Notes: generated by a model not told the origin, from the sequence alone. A stretch of DNA of 64,000 nucleotides from JANSWY01 sp965243755 (GCA_965243755.1 CBDEVW010000003.1:1-64000), one strand, 5' to 3'. Numbered from the stretch's first letter, positions 37,201-46,828 are shown. A program made the numbers and translations.

Positions 37201-37218
37201 TTAAACACTACTGTTTAG
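37201..37218. promoter_or_regulatory. TetR-type operator 2
   Basis: TTAAACA and TGTTTAG flank CTAC, six of seven positions symmetrical. It ends 4 bp before the TetR start codon, so bound regulator would block translation start or transcription of the TetR-SRPBCC operon. It matches the core of operator 1 at 37157-37174. Confidence 0.6.
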
Positions 37219-37222
37219 AAGA

Positions 37223-37774
37223 ATGCCAAAAAAGGTTGCCGAAAAAATTGATTGGGTGAAGCTAGGCTTTGAATTGTTTGCCACCAATGGTGTCTCTGGT
37301 CTCATAGTAGATACGATGGCCAAAAGATTGAATTGTAATCGATCAAGCTTTTATTGGCACTTCAAATCCAAAAAAGAATTCATTAGAGAAATCATTGATT
37401 ATTGGATTCACATTGACACTACACAGATCATTGACGAAACTAATCACACAGACAATGCGGCTGAACAATTGAAGAGACTGATTGAAATCGTTTTTCGAAA
37501 AGACCCCAACATTGATTTTATATTTTATCTGAAACGATATGCCCAAAAGGAAAAGGCTATACAAAACATCATTGACCAAATAGACCAGCAGCGAATAGCT
37601 TACGTGGAATCATTATTAACCGCCATGGGACATGACGAATTTAACGCCAAAATTAAGGCCGGCTTATTTTACAAATACCTGATTGGCTATCATGAAACCA
37701 TCAGGTATAAGCCTCAAAAAAAGAATTACTTAACACCCATTTATAAGGAATTAAATCAATTCATCGAATTATGA
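37223..37774 (+). CDS. TetR/AcrR-family transcriptional regulator
   Basis: The 183-residue protein has a TetR N-terminal helix-turn-helix with WVKLGFELFATNGVSGLIVDTMAKRLNCNRSSFYWHFKSKKEF, including the family-typical YWHF. The C-terminal half is the ligand and dimerisation domain. The ATG lies 4 bp after operator 2. The downstream SRPBCC gene starts in the overlapping ATGA. The ligand is probably hydrophobic, in keeping with the SRPBCC partner, and the porin may be in the regulon; both points are inferred. Confidence 0.92.
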   Translation: MPKKVAEKIDWVKLGFELFATNGVSGLIVDTMAKRLNCNRSSFYWHFKSKKEFIREIIDYWIHIDTTQIIDETNHTDNAAEQLKRLIEIVFRKDPNIDFIFYLKRYAQKEKAIQNIIDQIDQQRIAYVESLLTAMGHDEFNAKIKAGLFYKYLIGYHETIRYKPQKKNYLTPIYKELNQFIEL

Positions 37775-38274
37775 AAAACACTATATACGCCCTATCGATA
37801 TTGCTATTTCTTATTAATTCTCCAATCACAATGAAAGCACAAAACACTTACGAAATCAGCGTCACAATCGACCAGGCTAAAGAAAATGTCTGGAAGGTAA
37901 TTACTGATTTTAATTCATACGAACAATGGAACTCCATACTGTCTATGGCTGAAAATGATGAGCTGGTCATAGGAGAAAAGTTTGCTGTTACCATCCATGA
38001 TCATGGAAAAGATGCACGATTCAAGGCTATCACGCTAACAAGAATTGAAAATGAATCATTCTCAGCACAGCAAAAAATTATTGGTAAATGGTTTTTTAGT
38101 GCAACACATTTTTTCATATTGAATGAGAAGGATGGCCAAACTCAATTCACTCAAAAGTGGAAGTTCACTGGTCTGCTTAGCAGGTTATTTAAAAAGCCAA
38201 TATTCAAGCAATTGGAACTTTTTAATACGATGAATGATGAATTGAAACAATTCATGGAGAAAAAAGCGGCATAG
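37771..38274 (+). CDS. SRPBCC/START-like protein with signal peptide
   Basis: The 167-residue protein has a hydrophobic N-terminus (about 5-23, MKNTIYALSILLFLINSPITMKAQ) and a SRPBCC fold with the typical Q-A-K-E-N-V-W-K-V-I-T-D-F-N-S-Y-E-Q-W-N-S segment. This fold binds small hydrophobic ligands in a deep pocket. It is coupled to the TetR regulator by a 4 bp stop/start overlap. The signal peptide suggests periplasmic location. Confidence 0.85.
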   Translation: MKNTIYALSILLFLINSPITMKAQNTYEISVTIDQAKENVWKVITDFNSYEQWNSILSMAENDELVIGEKFAVTIHDHGKDARFKAITLTRIENESFSAQQKIIGKWFFSATHFFILNEKDGQTQFTQKWKFTGLLSRLFKKPIFKQLELFNTMNDELKQFMEKKAA

Positions 38275-38280
38275 TTCTCT

Positions 38281-38742
38281 TTAATCAAGTTTAAATTTTT
38301 GATTGTAAACATTCAAAGATGGCTTAATAATTTTAATGAACTCGTGATGAGTAGCCTGGTGACAAGCATTGCAAGACTGAAGCATAGATTGGTAACTATC
38401 TTTAAAATGTAACACCTCCTTGTTCCTAATAGAATTTTCAAGTGTTGCAATGGAAGGAGCCAGTATTTTGTTAGACATGTCACTAAGGTTATAACCTTCG
38501 TAGGTAACATCGCTGGTAGCTAGTTCATCAACCAATTCCTCCAATTCGTGTGCATAGAATTCTGCCAGATCCCAGTTTTCCGCTTCACCTGCAAACCAGA
38601 CTTTCTGGGAGAATCTTTGGAACTGTTCCATCGTTTTTAGTACATCATGTTCCGGTATACCATCTTTGTTTTGAAATCCGCATCCGCCTAATAATGCCAA
38701 TACACCAATAAACAAATAAGTGTAGACTCTTCTGTTTCCCAT
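38281..38742 (-). CDS. Lipoprotein with a single CxxCH haem motif (cytochrome c-like)
   Basis: The start is placed at the ATG that gives MGNRRVYTYLFIGVLALLGGC (153 aa), a lipobox LGGC with the mature cysteine. An upstream in-frame ATG would add 28 residues. The sequence CNACH near residue 130 is a haem c attachment motif, and the helical body around it resembles cytochrome c' or small c-type cytochromes of Bacteroidota. A role in periplasmic electron transfer or redox sensing is inferred. It lies 165 bp from the divergent xusA-like gene. Confidence 0.75.
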   Translation of the reverse strand: MGNRRVYTYLFIGVLALLGGCGFQNKDGIPEHDVLKTMEQFQRFSQKVWFAGEAENWDLAEFYAHELEELVDELATSDVTYEGYNLSDMSNKILAPSIATLENSIRNKEVLHFKDSYQSMLQSCNACHQATHHEFIKIIKPSLNVYNQKFKLD

Positions 38743-38890
38743 ATTACCGTTGTTACTGTTTGCGGCAATGTTAGTGGTACCGGATGTATGACGAAAATAT
38801 ATAGTGATTACATTCAACAAATTCATTACAACTAGTGATATGAATCCCTAGAACTAGCGATTGCTCTGGCCTGGCCTCACCCATAGTTTT

Positions 38891-38915
38891 GCATTCGAAT
38901 TTAAGATTTGAATGC
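38891..38915. promoter_or_regulatory. Imperfect inverted repeat over the start of the xusA-like gene
   Basis: GCATTCGAAT and ATTTGAATGC face each other across TTAAG with one mismatched pair. The right arm covers the TTG at 38908 and ends just before the second TTG at 38917, so the site would control initiation whichever start is used. Either an operator or a start-region RNA hairpin is possible. Confidence 0.4.
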
Positions 38916-41286
38916 CTTGAAAGCAGGAATATTCATTACGTATGTTTTACTTTTTGCGATTCCCGGAATGGCAATTTGCCAGGGAGTTGGAGAAATCAGC
39001 GGAGTGTTGGAAGAACCAGATGGTAACCCTGCTGTAGGCATCATGTTGGTGCTGGACGGTACCACGTTTGGTGACATTTCAAATGCAGAAGGAAGCTTTA
39101 AAATCACTAATATACCTGCTGGAACATACCATCTGATCATATCGGGTTTGGGATTTGAGACCATCAGAAAAAAGGTAGTGGTTGGTTCCACCCCCATTGT
39201 TCTTAAATTCATTTTGAATGAGGTAGTTACGGAACTGGAAGAGCTGGTAGTTGTAGGGAAATCACAAGCTACTGAATTAAGGGAACAAGCTTACGCAATA
39301 GAGGTAATCGACGCAAAAGGTTTTAAGAATCTATCCACCAATGGCAATGATATGCTGAATAAGATTTCCGGCGTAAACATCAGACAATCTGGCGGAATGG
39401 GCTCGGAATTCACAATATCATTAAACGGACTCTCAGGTAATCAGGTCAGAACCTTTTTGGATGGCGTTCCAATGGATTATTTTGGCACTTCACTTTCATT
39501 GAACAACTTCTCGGCGAATCTGATTGAACGAATAGAGGTTTACAAAGGTGTAGTCCCAATTCATTTGTCAAGTGATGCACTTGGAGGTGCAATTAATGTG
39601 GTAACAGGTGAAAGTATTCAACCATACCTGGATATATCGTATGCTGTAGGTTCATATGGTACTCACATGGCCTCACTTAACGGTCAATACAGGTCAAACA
39701 TTTCCGGTCTTACTGTAAAGGCAAAATCCTTTTTCAACTCCTCTGAAAACAACTACGAGGTTCCGGTAAAACTGGTCAATTTTGACACGGGCAAGCAAGA
39801 TGAAAAACCAACAATGGTGGAACGCTTCCACGATGGTTATCAGTCAAAAATGGGATGGCTGGAAACCGGATTTACCAATACAAGCTTTGCAGATCGACTA
39901 TTGATTGGTGTGCTGTATTCGACCAATTATAAGGAACTCCAGCAACCTGCAAATGCCATTGGTCAGGCACAAATCCCCTATGGTGAGGTGACGACTGAGG
40001 AAAAGAAATACATTACAAATTTTACTTATGCCAAGCAAGGATTATTTCAGGATCGCCTCAATATCAACAGTTACATCGTTCGAGTAGTCTCAGAAACTTT
40101 GTCAAAAGACACCAGTAGTTTTCGTTATGACTGGTTTGGTAATAAAACCCCAAGAACCAATAATAATTCAGGAGAAATCGAAAACCGTAAAACCTTACTC
40201 ACCCTGAAAAATCAAAACTATTTAGCGAACCTGAATGCTGAATACCAAGTTTCCATGAACCATAATGTTGCGCTTAACTACAGTCTTAATCATTTGAAAC
40301 TAAAAGGACATGACGAATATAAAGCCCAAAACAATACGCAGTTCAGCAACCCCAGCACGGTATATAAACAAGTAATTGGGGGTAGTTACACCAACACATT
40401 TTTTGGCACAAGATTGAAGAACACCATCTTTGGCAAACAATACTTATATCATATTTCATCTCTTGAAACCAATTATCAGGGTACGGAGGTCAATCTGTTT
40501 AGTAACAGCAAACACCTGATGGGGTTTGGAGCATCTAGCACATTTCGCTTTGATAAAGTCCAATTGAAAGCATCATTCGAAAACGCTGTTCGGTTTCCTG
40601 AGGTCATCGAGCTATTTGGCGATGGACTGAATTACACACCAAATCCAACGCTTAAACCTGAGCGAAGCATGAACTACAATGTAGGAGTAATCATCAACAC
40701 TCTGCGATCTGCAAAACTGGCGATTAATGGTTTTATAAGAGATGCCGAGGACTTTATTATCCCACAGGTACAGGGCATTAAAGTATTTCATATCAATAAT
40801 GGGAAGGTGATTTCTAAAGGAATTGATCTCTCCGGAAGCTGGCGATATCACAAAAGCATGATGCTGTCTCTAAATGCCAATTACCTTGATCTTCGGGATA
40901 ACAATAAATGGCGAAATGGTGAAGCAGGCATTACAAATGCACTCTATAAAGTGAGGCTCCCCAATGTTCCCTACCTCTTTGGAAACGTTACAGCGGCATA
41001 CAATAAACCCAAGATCATTGGCCAAAATGATCAGTTGTCATTTTCTATCGTCCAGAATTATGTGCACAGTTTCTTTTATCGGTGGGAAAACCTCGCCAAC
41101 AAAGATAAAGGTACTGTTCCCTCACAATTGACCACAAACCTGGAATGGATCTATAGCTTCAACGATGAGACTTACAATTTTTCATTTGGAATTTCTAACC
41201 TGTTTGATGCTGATGTATATGACAACTTTCAGCAACTGCGACCTGGAAGGACCTTCAACATGAAATTCAGATATTTTATCAATTAA
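38908..41286 (+). CDS. XusA-like TonB-dependent receptor
   Basis: The 792-residue receptor starts at TTG 38908 or, more likely, TTG 38917 (MKAGIFITYVLLFAIPGMAICQG, signal peptide). An N-terminal carboxypeptidase-regulatory-like domain (GEISGVLEEPDGNPAVGIMLVLDGTTFGDISNAEG) precedes a TonB plug (LEELVVVGK...ALGGAINVVTGE) and a 22-strand barrel ending GRTFNMKFRYFIN. Together with the downstream DUF4374 lipoprotein and PepSY protein it has the gene order of the Bacteroides xenosiderophore system XusABC. It would import a ferric siderophore made by other bacteria. Confidence 0.88.
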   Translation: MNALKAGIFITYVLLFAIPGMAICQGVGEISGVLEEPDGNPAVGIMLVLDGTTFGDISNAEGSFKITNIPAGTYHLIISGLGFETIRKKVVVGSTPIVLKFILNEVVTELEELVVVGKSQATELREQAYAIEVIDAKGFKNLSTNGNDMLNKISGVNIRQSGGMGSEFTISLNGLSGNQVRTFLDGVPMDYFGTSLSLNNFSANLIERIEVYKGVVPIHLSSDALGGAINVVTGESIQPYLDISYAVGSYGTHMASLNGQYRSNISGLTVKAKSFFNSSENNYEVPVKLVNFDTGKQDEKPTMVERFHDGYQSKMGWLETGFTNTSFADRLLIGVLYSTNYKELQQPANAIGQAQIPYGEVTTEEKKYITNFTYAKQGLFQDRLNINSYIVRVVSETLSKDTSSFRYDWFGNKTPRTNNNSGEIENRKTLLTLKNQNYLANLNAEYQVSMNHNVALNYSLNHLKLKGHDEYKAQNNTQFSNPSTVYKQVIGGSYTNTFFGTRLKNTIFGKQYLYHISSLETNYQGTEVNLFSNSKHLMGFGASSTFRFDKVQLKASFENAVRFPEVIELFGDGLNYTPNPTLKPERSMNYNVGVIINTLRSAKLAINGFIRDAEDFIIPQVQGIKVFHINNGKVISKGIDLSGSWRYHKSMMLSLNANYLDLRDNNKWRNGEAGITNALYKVRLPNVPYLFGNVTAAYNKPKIIGQNDQLSFSIVQNYVHSFFYRWENLANKDKGTVPSQLTTNLEWIYSFNDETYNFSFGISNLFDADVYDNFQQLRPGRTFNMKFRYFIN

Positions 41287-41293
41287 ATCAATT

Positions 41294-42517
41294 ATGAAAA
41301 ACGTGACTAAACAATTACTCTCACTTACCATATTATTTTCGTTTTTAACCGGTTGCTCAGACACAGACGAACCGGCACCCGAAATGACATCCAATTACTT
41401 TCTTGGCATTGAAGCATCAACAGATCCATCTTCAGATGTACTCAGCCTCGCTCCTTCACTGTTATCAGGAGTAGTATCGCCAATCAATAACGGATACGAG
41501 CAGCCAGCCTGGATGACTTTCTTTCAGGGACCTGATCAGATCATTGCTGGTGGCTACACCTCTGCTCCGGAATTTACAAGCTATGAATTGGTTGAAGGTG
41601 AACTTACTAAGGGAGAGAGCTTCTTTGTTGATCTGTCCATTTATGCCTCCGATATAGTAGATGCAAGCACCATGGTATTAATGGGTTCTGCCCGATCAGG
41701 ATTGTCGGAGAAGAAAATATACCTGGTGAACACCGACCTGATGGAAATAGAAAAAACAGTTACCGTTGATTTTGGTAATGATGCCAATCAAAACCTATTG
41801 GCTTTTCCTGTAGACCTCAAGGTTAGAGGATCCAAAATGTTCGCAGCGTACTACATGATTAATGCAGATGGAAGCTTCTCCACGCCAGATGCAAATGAAG
41901 CCCGTATTGCCGTATTTTCTTATCCAGAACTTACTTTCGAGAAAATCATTACTGATGACAGGGCTCCAAATATCGGCAGATACTACACTACCAACGCCAT
42001 TGAAATAGATGAAAACAATGACATTTACACCTTTTCCCCTTCTTCGCTTGCCTGTGGTTATTCACCTGTCCCCTCCACTAACTCAGGTATCTTAAGGATC
42101 AAAAACGGTGAAACGGACTTTGACCCTGACTATCATGTTGATTTCGAGGCACTGAGTGGAGGATACAAGATCAATGATATGATTTATGTCGCCAATGGAA
42201 AAGCTGTAGTACGTGTATTAAAGGAGGACGAAAACGACGGTTCGTATCTTTGGGCCACCTATGCTCCTACATCTCCTTCACCGCTATTAAGTACAGGGGT
42301 TATTGACCTCTATAATCAAACATTCACACTTCTTGATGAGGTCCCCAAAGCCGGTGGCGGATGGAATACAGCCTACCTGGTAGAAGGGACAAAATTGTAC
42401 CTCGGCATTAGCCATAGCTCATATGCAGGGATTTATATTATCGATACCTATGACAATACTGCTTCAGCTGGGGTCGAAGTAGATGGCAACTATGCCAAGG
42501 CCATCTTATCCCTGTAA
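41294..42517 (+). CDS. XusB-like DUF4374 surface lipoprotein
   Basis: The 407-residue protein has a lipoprotein signal peptide (MKNVTKQLLSLTILFSFLTGC), with the cysteine at 21, and a DUF4374 beta-propeller body. DUF4374 lipoproteins of the XusB type sit at the cell surface and capture siderophores for XusA. The ATG follows the receptor stop by 7 bp, so the two are in one transcript. The DUF4374 assignment rests on overall pattern and context. Confidence 0.82.
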   Translation: MKNVTKQLLSLTILFSFLTGCSDTDEPAPEMTSNYFLGIEASTDPSSDVLSLAPSLLSGVVSPINNGYEQPAWMTFFQGPDQIIAGGYTSAPEFTSYELVEGELTKGESFFVDLSIYASDIVDASTMVLMGSARSGLSEKKIYLVNTDLMEIEKTVTVDFGNDANQNLLAFPVDLKVRGSKMFAAYYMINADGSFSTPDANEARIAVFSYPELTFEKIITDDRAPNIGRYYTTNAIEIDENNDIYTFSPSSLACGYSPVPSTNSGILRIKNGETDFDPDYHVDFEALSGGYKINDMIYVANGKAVVRVLKEDENDGSYLWATYAPTSPSPLLSTGVIDLYNQTFTLLDEVPKAGGGWNTAYLVEGTKLYLGISHSSYAGIYIIDTYDNTASAGVEVDGNYAKAILSL

Positions 42518-42540
42518 GCATAATGAATCCGATTCATATT

Positions 42541-42565
42541 AAGCCCGACCGCAAGGGTTGGGCTT
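42541..42565. terminator. Hairpin between the xusB-like and xusC-like genes
   Basis: AAGCCCGACC and GGTTGGGCTT pair over ten bases with one G-T, loop GCAAG, followed by ATTGTTT. It lies between the second and third genes of the Xus-like locus. As a partial terminator it would lower expression of the third gene relative to the first two. Alternatively it protects the upstream mRNA. Confidence 0.6.
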
Positions 42566-42607
42566 ATTGTTTAGTGCTCCATTATCATCAAATCAAACCT
42601 GTTCAAA

Positions 42608-43738
42608 TTGAAAAAACTTATTCGTAAAGTCCACCTGTATATTGGTCTGGCTACTGGATTAATTGTATTTATTGTGGCAATTACGGGATGTTGCTGGGTA
42701 TTTCAGAAGGAGATTACAGCAATTATCGAAGACCCCATAATCGTTGAAAACCCATCAGGTAGCTTTATCAGTCCGGATAGTGCTAAAGCTATTGCTCAGG
42801 AAGTGTTTCCTGATAAGTCCATTCACGGAACAGCATTCCATAGGGTAAATGAACCCATTGAAGTTATATTTTACGAACCAGAACCAGCCTTCTACCAGTC
42901 TGTATTCTTACATCCTTCAAACGGTAAAGTAATTAAAATTAAAAATCACTTTGAGGGCTTCTTCTGGTTCATTTTGAGAGGCCACCTTTACTTGTGGCTC
43001 CCTAAAAAAATAGGATCTCAAATTATGGGGTATGGTACATTACTGTTTGTTCTGATGTTACTAACCGGTATTTATCTATGGTGGCCAAAAAATAAAAAGG
43101 GAAGAAAGCAAAGACTTATATTCGACTGGAAGCCCAAAACGAATTGGAAAAGGAAAAACTTCGACCTCCATACGGTGGTTGGCTTCTATGTCTCATTGTT
43201 CGCACTTATTATCGCTTTCTCAGGGCTTGTCATGGCTTTTAACTGGGTTTATTTTGTTACTTACAAAACCTGGGGTGGTGAGAAGTCTCCACAGTTTATT
43301 ATACCTCCAAATGAGACCACTGAGAAGACACAGCCAGCCAGCTTGGAAGTTTTGCTGCAATCTCTTCGTGAAGAATACCCAAATCATTATGCATTTGAAT
43401 TCCACTATCCAAAAACTGACTCCTCCAGCATTTATGTAGAAATATCCACAAAGGAAGGGACCTATTACAGAGCAGATTATCGATTCTTTGATCAATTCAC
43501 ACTTAATGAGTTAGATGCAGGAAGTATCTATGGCAAATACAATGAAGCCTCCCTGGCGGATAAGGTCATCAGAATGAATTACGACATTCATGTAGGTGCC
43601 ATAGGTGGGTTAGCAGGAAAGATCATTGCCTTTTTAGCCAGTCTTGCAGTTGCCAGTCTTCCTGTGACAGGTATATTGTTATGGTTAGGCCGAAGAAATA
43701 AATCCAGAAAACCAAAACAAAAATTAGCGCATGCCTGA
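42608..43738 (+). CDS. XusC-like PepSY-domain inner-membrane protein
   Basis: The 376-residue protein starts at TTG 42608. It has membrane helices at about 15-35, 135-160, 195-220 and 335-360. The first is followed by PepSY-like periplasmic segments and the second by the motif GIYLWWPKNKKGRKQR, typical of PepSY_TM proteins. The signal anchor HLYIGLATG and the conserved histidines (H9, and HLYLWLPKKIG) fit a haem-dependent reductase of the FhuF/PepSY type. In XusABC it is proposed to reduce the ferric siderophore at the inner membrane. A hairpin separates it from the xusB-like gene. Confidence 0.88.
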   Translation: MKKLIRKVHLYIGLATGLIVFIVAITGCCWVFQKEITAIIEDPIIVENPSGSFISPDSAKAIAQEVFPDKSIHGTAFHRVNEPIEVIFYEPEPAFYQSVFLHPSNGKVIKIKNHFEGFFWFILRGHLYLWLPKKIGSQIMGYGTLLFVLMLLTGIYLWWPKNKKGRKQRLIFDWKPKTNWKRKNFDLHTVVGFYVSLFALIIAFSGLVMAFNWVYFVTYKTWGGEKSPQFIIPPNETTEKTQPASLEVLLQSLREEYPNHYAFEFHYPKTDSSSIYVEISTKEGTYYRADYRFFDQFTLNELDAGSIYGKYNEASLADKVIRMNYDIHVGAIGGLAGKIIAFLASLAVASLPVTGILLWLGRRNKSRKPKQKLAHA

Positions 43739-43745
43739 GTTCAAC

Positions 43746-46367
43746 TTACTCATCCCTTAATATTTTAGTAGGATTGACCAAAGTGGCTTTCAGTGCCTGG
43801 TGGCTGATTGTTATTAATGAAATTAGCACCAGCATTACACCGGAAATCACATAAATCCACCATGGCATATTGATTCGGTAGGCAAAACTTTCGAGCCAGT
43901 TGGAACTTACCAGGTAAATTACTGGCCAGGAAATTAATGTAGCTACCGATATGAGCTGGATAAACCTCTTTGACAATAATATAAATAACTGAACCACAGT
44001 AGCACCAAGTACTTTTCGAATTCCCACTTCTTTTAACCTGGACTGTACAGCGAAAGCCACTAAACCATACAGGCCCATGCAAGCAAGAATCACAGCAAGC
44101 ACAGAAGATATCCTCATCAGCTTAACCAACGTGTGCTCTTGCTGATACATTGAGTCCAATCGGTCGTCCAAAAAGGTTACATCAAAAGGGTCCGAACCAA
44201 CTATTTCTCTCCAATCTGCTTCCAGTGTTTTTAAGGTTGACAGCATATCACCCCCATCCACTTTCACCAACATTTTGTCCAGGTTCGTAAATGGCATTAT
44301 TATGGCCATGGGACCTATGTCTGAATGCAATGAGTTGAAATGAAAATCATTAACAACGCCAATCACGGTTCGCTCACGTCCCGCAAAGTTGATTTTAGTT
44401 CCAATAGGCTCATCGAGTTCCATTAGCGTCACTGCTGTTTCATTCATCACCATTGCTGAAGAATCTGTTGGAAAGTCCTTTGAGAAAAACCTGCCGTCCT
44501 TTAATCTTATGTTTGAAAGCTTCAGGAAATCATGATCCGTCTGGTAGTACGCCAATTGTGTCGCCTGTCCCTCTGGAGCCCCAACTAATGCAGCTGGCCC
44601 GGAAGCACTTTCTCCATCAAAAGCATGCGTGCTAATGGCCACTTCCATTACCTCGGGATGTTGCCTGAACCTGTTTTTCAAAGATGTATAGTGTTTGCCC
44701 AGTACCTCGCGCGACATTTTCAACTCAAGTATATTTTCTTTGTCGAAACCAAGGCTTTTATTGTTGATGTAAGTTACCTGCTGAACGGCAATGAGACTGC
44801 AGGCAATCAACAAAACCGAAATGCTAAATTGCAACACCATCAAGGTATTTCGAATATAAGCGCCACTTTTACCGGTTTTAAGGTTTTCTCTAAGCGCAAC
44901 AACTGGACTAAATGAGGACAAGACTACAGATGGATAAGCGCCGGAGATAATCCCTATTACCAAACTTCCAATACCAAAAATCACCGTCAGGCTTATTAAA
45001 GCATCAGAGGCAGGCCAATTAATTCCCAGGTTGTTTTGAAAATAACTCCGTGAAAGCCATATAATTACCAAAGCTACCGTATAGCTGATTAAGGCCACTA
45101 CCATCGACTCAGTCAAAAATTGTCCCCTTATGCCAGATTTGGCGGCACCCATCACTTTTCTGATTCCTATTTCTTTTCCCCTGCCCAGTGATAATGCGGT
45201 GGACAAATTCATGAAATTAAAGCTGGCCATTACCAGAATAAGAACAGCCACGATAGATAGTCCATAGATTGTGGTCTCATTTCCGGTTCGAATGCAATCG
45301 CCAACATTGGTGTACTTACCAGATTGTAAGTATATCTCTCCCAGTGGCTGCAACGTTGTGCTCGTACTGATGTTGTTTCTATTGATGTGCTGATTGTACA
45401 GGTCAACAATCTGCTGATTGACCATGCCGGGCTCAGCATTGGGAGATAGCTGCAGATATGTGTGAAATCCTGCCCAGTGCCAGCTGGTCAGATCGGCAAG
45501 GTATCCATCTGGCACAACAAAGGTTTCAAAGGAAATCAGCATATCAAATGTAATGTGAGAGTTGGTTGGTACATCTTTCATTACCCCTGTTACCTTCAGT
45601 GGCTGATCATCACCAAAAACCATTATTTTTCCAAGCGGGTCGTCACTGCCAAAATATTTTGTAGCCATCGACTCAGTGATAACTATACTGTTTGGCTCTC
45701 TCAGAGCAGATGCAGGATCACCGGAAATTAAAGAGAAATCAAATATTTCCAGAAAGACAGAATCAGCATAGAAAACATTTTCCTGGCGGAACACCACCTC
45801 ATTTACCGATATATTGTTTTCACCTGCATACCTTAACCTCGTGACTTTATCAATCCCTGTAATCGTGTTTCTGAGGGCAGGTGCTAATGCAGGAGGGGTT
45901 CTCGCCCAGTGAATGGTCCCGGAGGAACGCTCAAATGAATTTGTGATACGATATATATTTTCATAATTAGTATGGAACTGATCAACAGTAAGTTCATGAC
46001 GCACAAAAAAGAAAATGATCATGCAACTTGCAATTCCAACGGCCAGTCCAAGGGAATTGATGGCTGTAAATACTTTGTTTTTCCTAAGATTTCTGAAGGT
46101 GATCAGTAAGTAATTGCTAAGCATCGTGTAAAAGTTTGAGTATGATGTTTCTTTGTTTTTATCTCTGGCAAGTGTGAATCGGTTAATGAATCTGAAAACC
46201 ATCAGCCAGTAAATGAGTCTGGATCGAATTACTCCTTTTGTTTCAACATTGTGATGGAACTGTTCGTGCAGATCCCCAAGAATAGTTTCCTGTAGTCTTT
46301 CGTTGCAATACCATTTGAAAAAATGATCTGCCAAAATAGGTGGCTTAAAATGCTTTCGACCTTTCAT
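43746..46367 (-). CDS. MacB/FtsX-type permease with PadR-associated N-terminal prefix domain
   Basis: The 873-residue permease has an N-terminal cytoplasmic prefix (1-85, FFKWYCNERLQETILGDLHEQFHHNVETKG). This is the permease-prefix domain that accompanies PadR regulators. A MacB-like permease follows (helix at about 107-128, periplasmic domain, helices at 360-380 and 410-430, second domain, and final helices at about 750-865), ending with NPTKILRDE. The gene is coupled to padR by a 4 bp ATGA overlap. No ATPase gene is adjacent. Its substrate is unknown. Confidence 0.92.
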   Translation of the reverse strand: MKGRKHFKPPILADHFFKWYCNERLQETILGDLHEQFHHNVETKGVIRSRLIYWLMVFRFINRFTLARDKNKETSYSNFYTMLSNYLLITFRNLRKNKVFTAINSLGLAVGIASCMIIFFFVRHELTVDQFHTNYENIYRITNSFERSSGTIHWARTPPALAPALRNTITGIDKVTRLRYAGENNISVNEVVFRQENVFYADSVFLEIFDFSLISGDPASALREPNSIVITESMATKYFGSDDPLGKIMVFGDDQPLKVTGVMKDVPTNSHITFDMLISFETFVVPDGYLADLTSWHWAGFHTYLQLSPNAEPGMVNQQIVDLYNQHINRNNISTSTTLQPLGEIYLQSGKYTNVGDCIRTGNETTIYGLSIVAVLILVMASFNFMNLSTALSLGRGKEIGIRKVMGAAKSGIRGQFLTESMVVALISYTVALVIIWLSRSYFQNNLGINWPASDALISLTVIFGIGSLVIGIISGAYPSVVLSSFSPVVALRENLKTGKSGAYIRNTLMVLQFSISVLLIACSLIAVQQVTYINNKSLGFDKENILELKMSREVLGKHYTSLKNRFRQHPEVMEVAISTHAFDGESASGPAALVGAPEGQATQLAYYQTDHDFLKLSNIRLKDGRFFSKDFPTDSSAMVMNETAVTLMELDEPIGTKINFAGRERTVIGVVNDFHFNSLHSDIGPMAIIMPFTNLDKMLVKVDGGDMLSTLKTLEADWREIVGSDPFDVTFLDDRLDSMYQQEHTLVKLMRISSVLAVILACMGLYGLVAFAVQSRLKEVGIRKVLGATVVQLFILLSKRFIQLISVATLISWPVIYLVSSNWLESFAYRINMPWWIYVISGVMLVLISLITISHQALKATLVNPTKILRDE

Positions 46368-46696
46368 AGACTTTCCATTACTACCTTAGGGATCATCTCC
46401 CATAATTGGTTTCTGGCTTCTCGTGAAGCTATCAGTGCTCTTTTTCCTTCCGCTGTAATGCTAAAAAATCGCTTTCTTCTCCCTCCTCTTTCTGCTGTAG
46501 CACCACCTACTTCAGATTTCACAAAACCCTTTTCTTCTAACCGATACAATGAAGTATGCACACTGCTAAGCGTAACAGACCTTTTTAAAGTTTCTTCAAT
46601 TGCTGTTGTAATTGACAATCCGTAAGCCTCATTATTCTGTGAAGCCACAAGCAGCAATACTATTTCCTCAAACTCTCCCAGATTGTATTTCATCAA
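46364..46696 (-). CDS. PadR-family transcriptional regulator
   Basis: The 110-residue protein has the PadR winged helix (MMKYNLGEFEEIVLLLVASQNNEAYGLSI) and the typical wing SLYRLEEKGFVKSEVGG, with RRKRFFSITAEGKRAL. It is the first gene of a two-gene operon with the permease, joined by an ATGA overlap. PadR proteins usually repress a linked membrane-protein operon, and the inverted repeat at 46714-46773 in its promoter region is a candidate operator. Confidence 0.93.
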   Translation of the reverse strand: MMKYNLGEFEEIVLLLVASQNNEAYGLSITTAIEETLKRSVTLSSVHTSLYRLEEKGFVKSEVGGATAERGGRRKRFFSITAEGKRALIASREARNQLWEMIPKVVMESL

Positions 46697-46713
46697 AAAT
46701 TATTATTTACCCA

Positions 46714-46773
46714 ATTGTAAAAGTAATGTATCCAACGGCCAAACAGATTGTTAGGTTGTCATTATTTTACAAT
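46714..46773. promoter_or_regulatory. Candidate PadR operator, spaced inverted repeat
   Basis: ATTGTAAAAGTAATG at 46714-46728 and its near-complement CATTATTTTACAAT at 46760-46773 face each other, with a single extra base in the left arm. They lie 18-77 bp upstream of padR and between padR and the divergent lipoprotein gene. Autoregulation is inferred. Confidence 0.42.
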
Positions 46774-46828
46774 ACCCAAAACTTTGAGTAGTTTAGGTAA
46801 TCTGTAAAAGGAAATAAACAACTGATTC

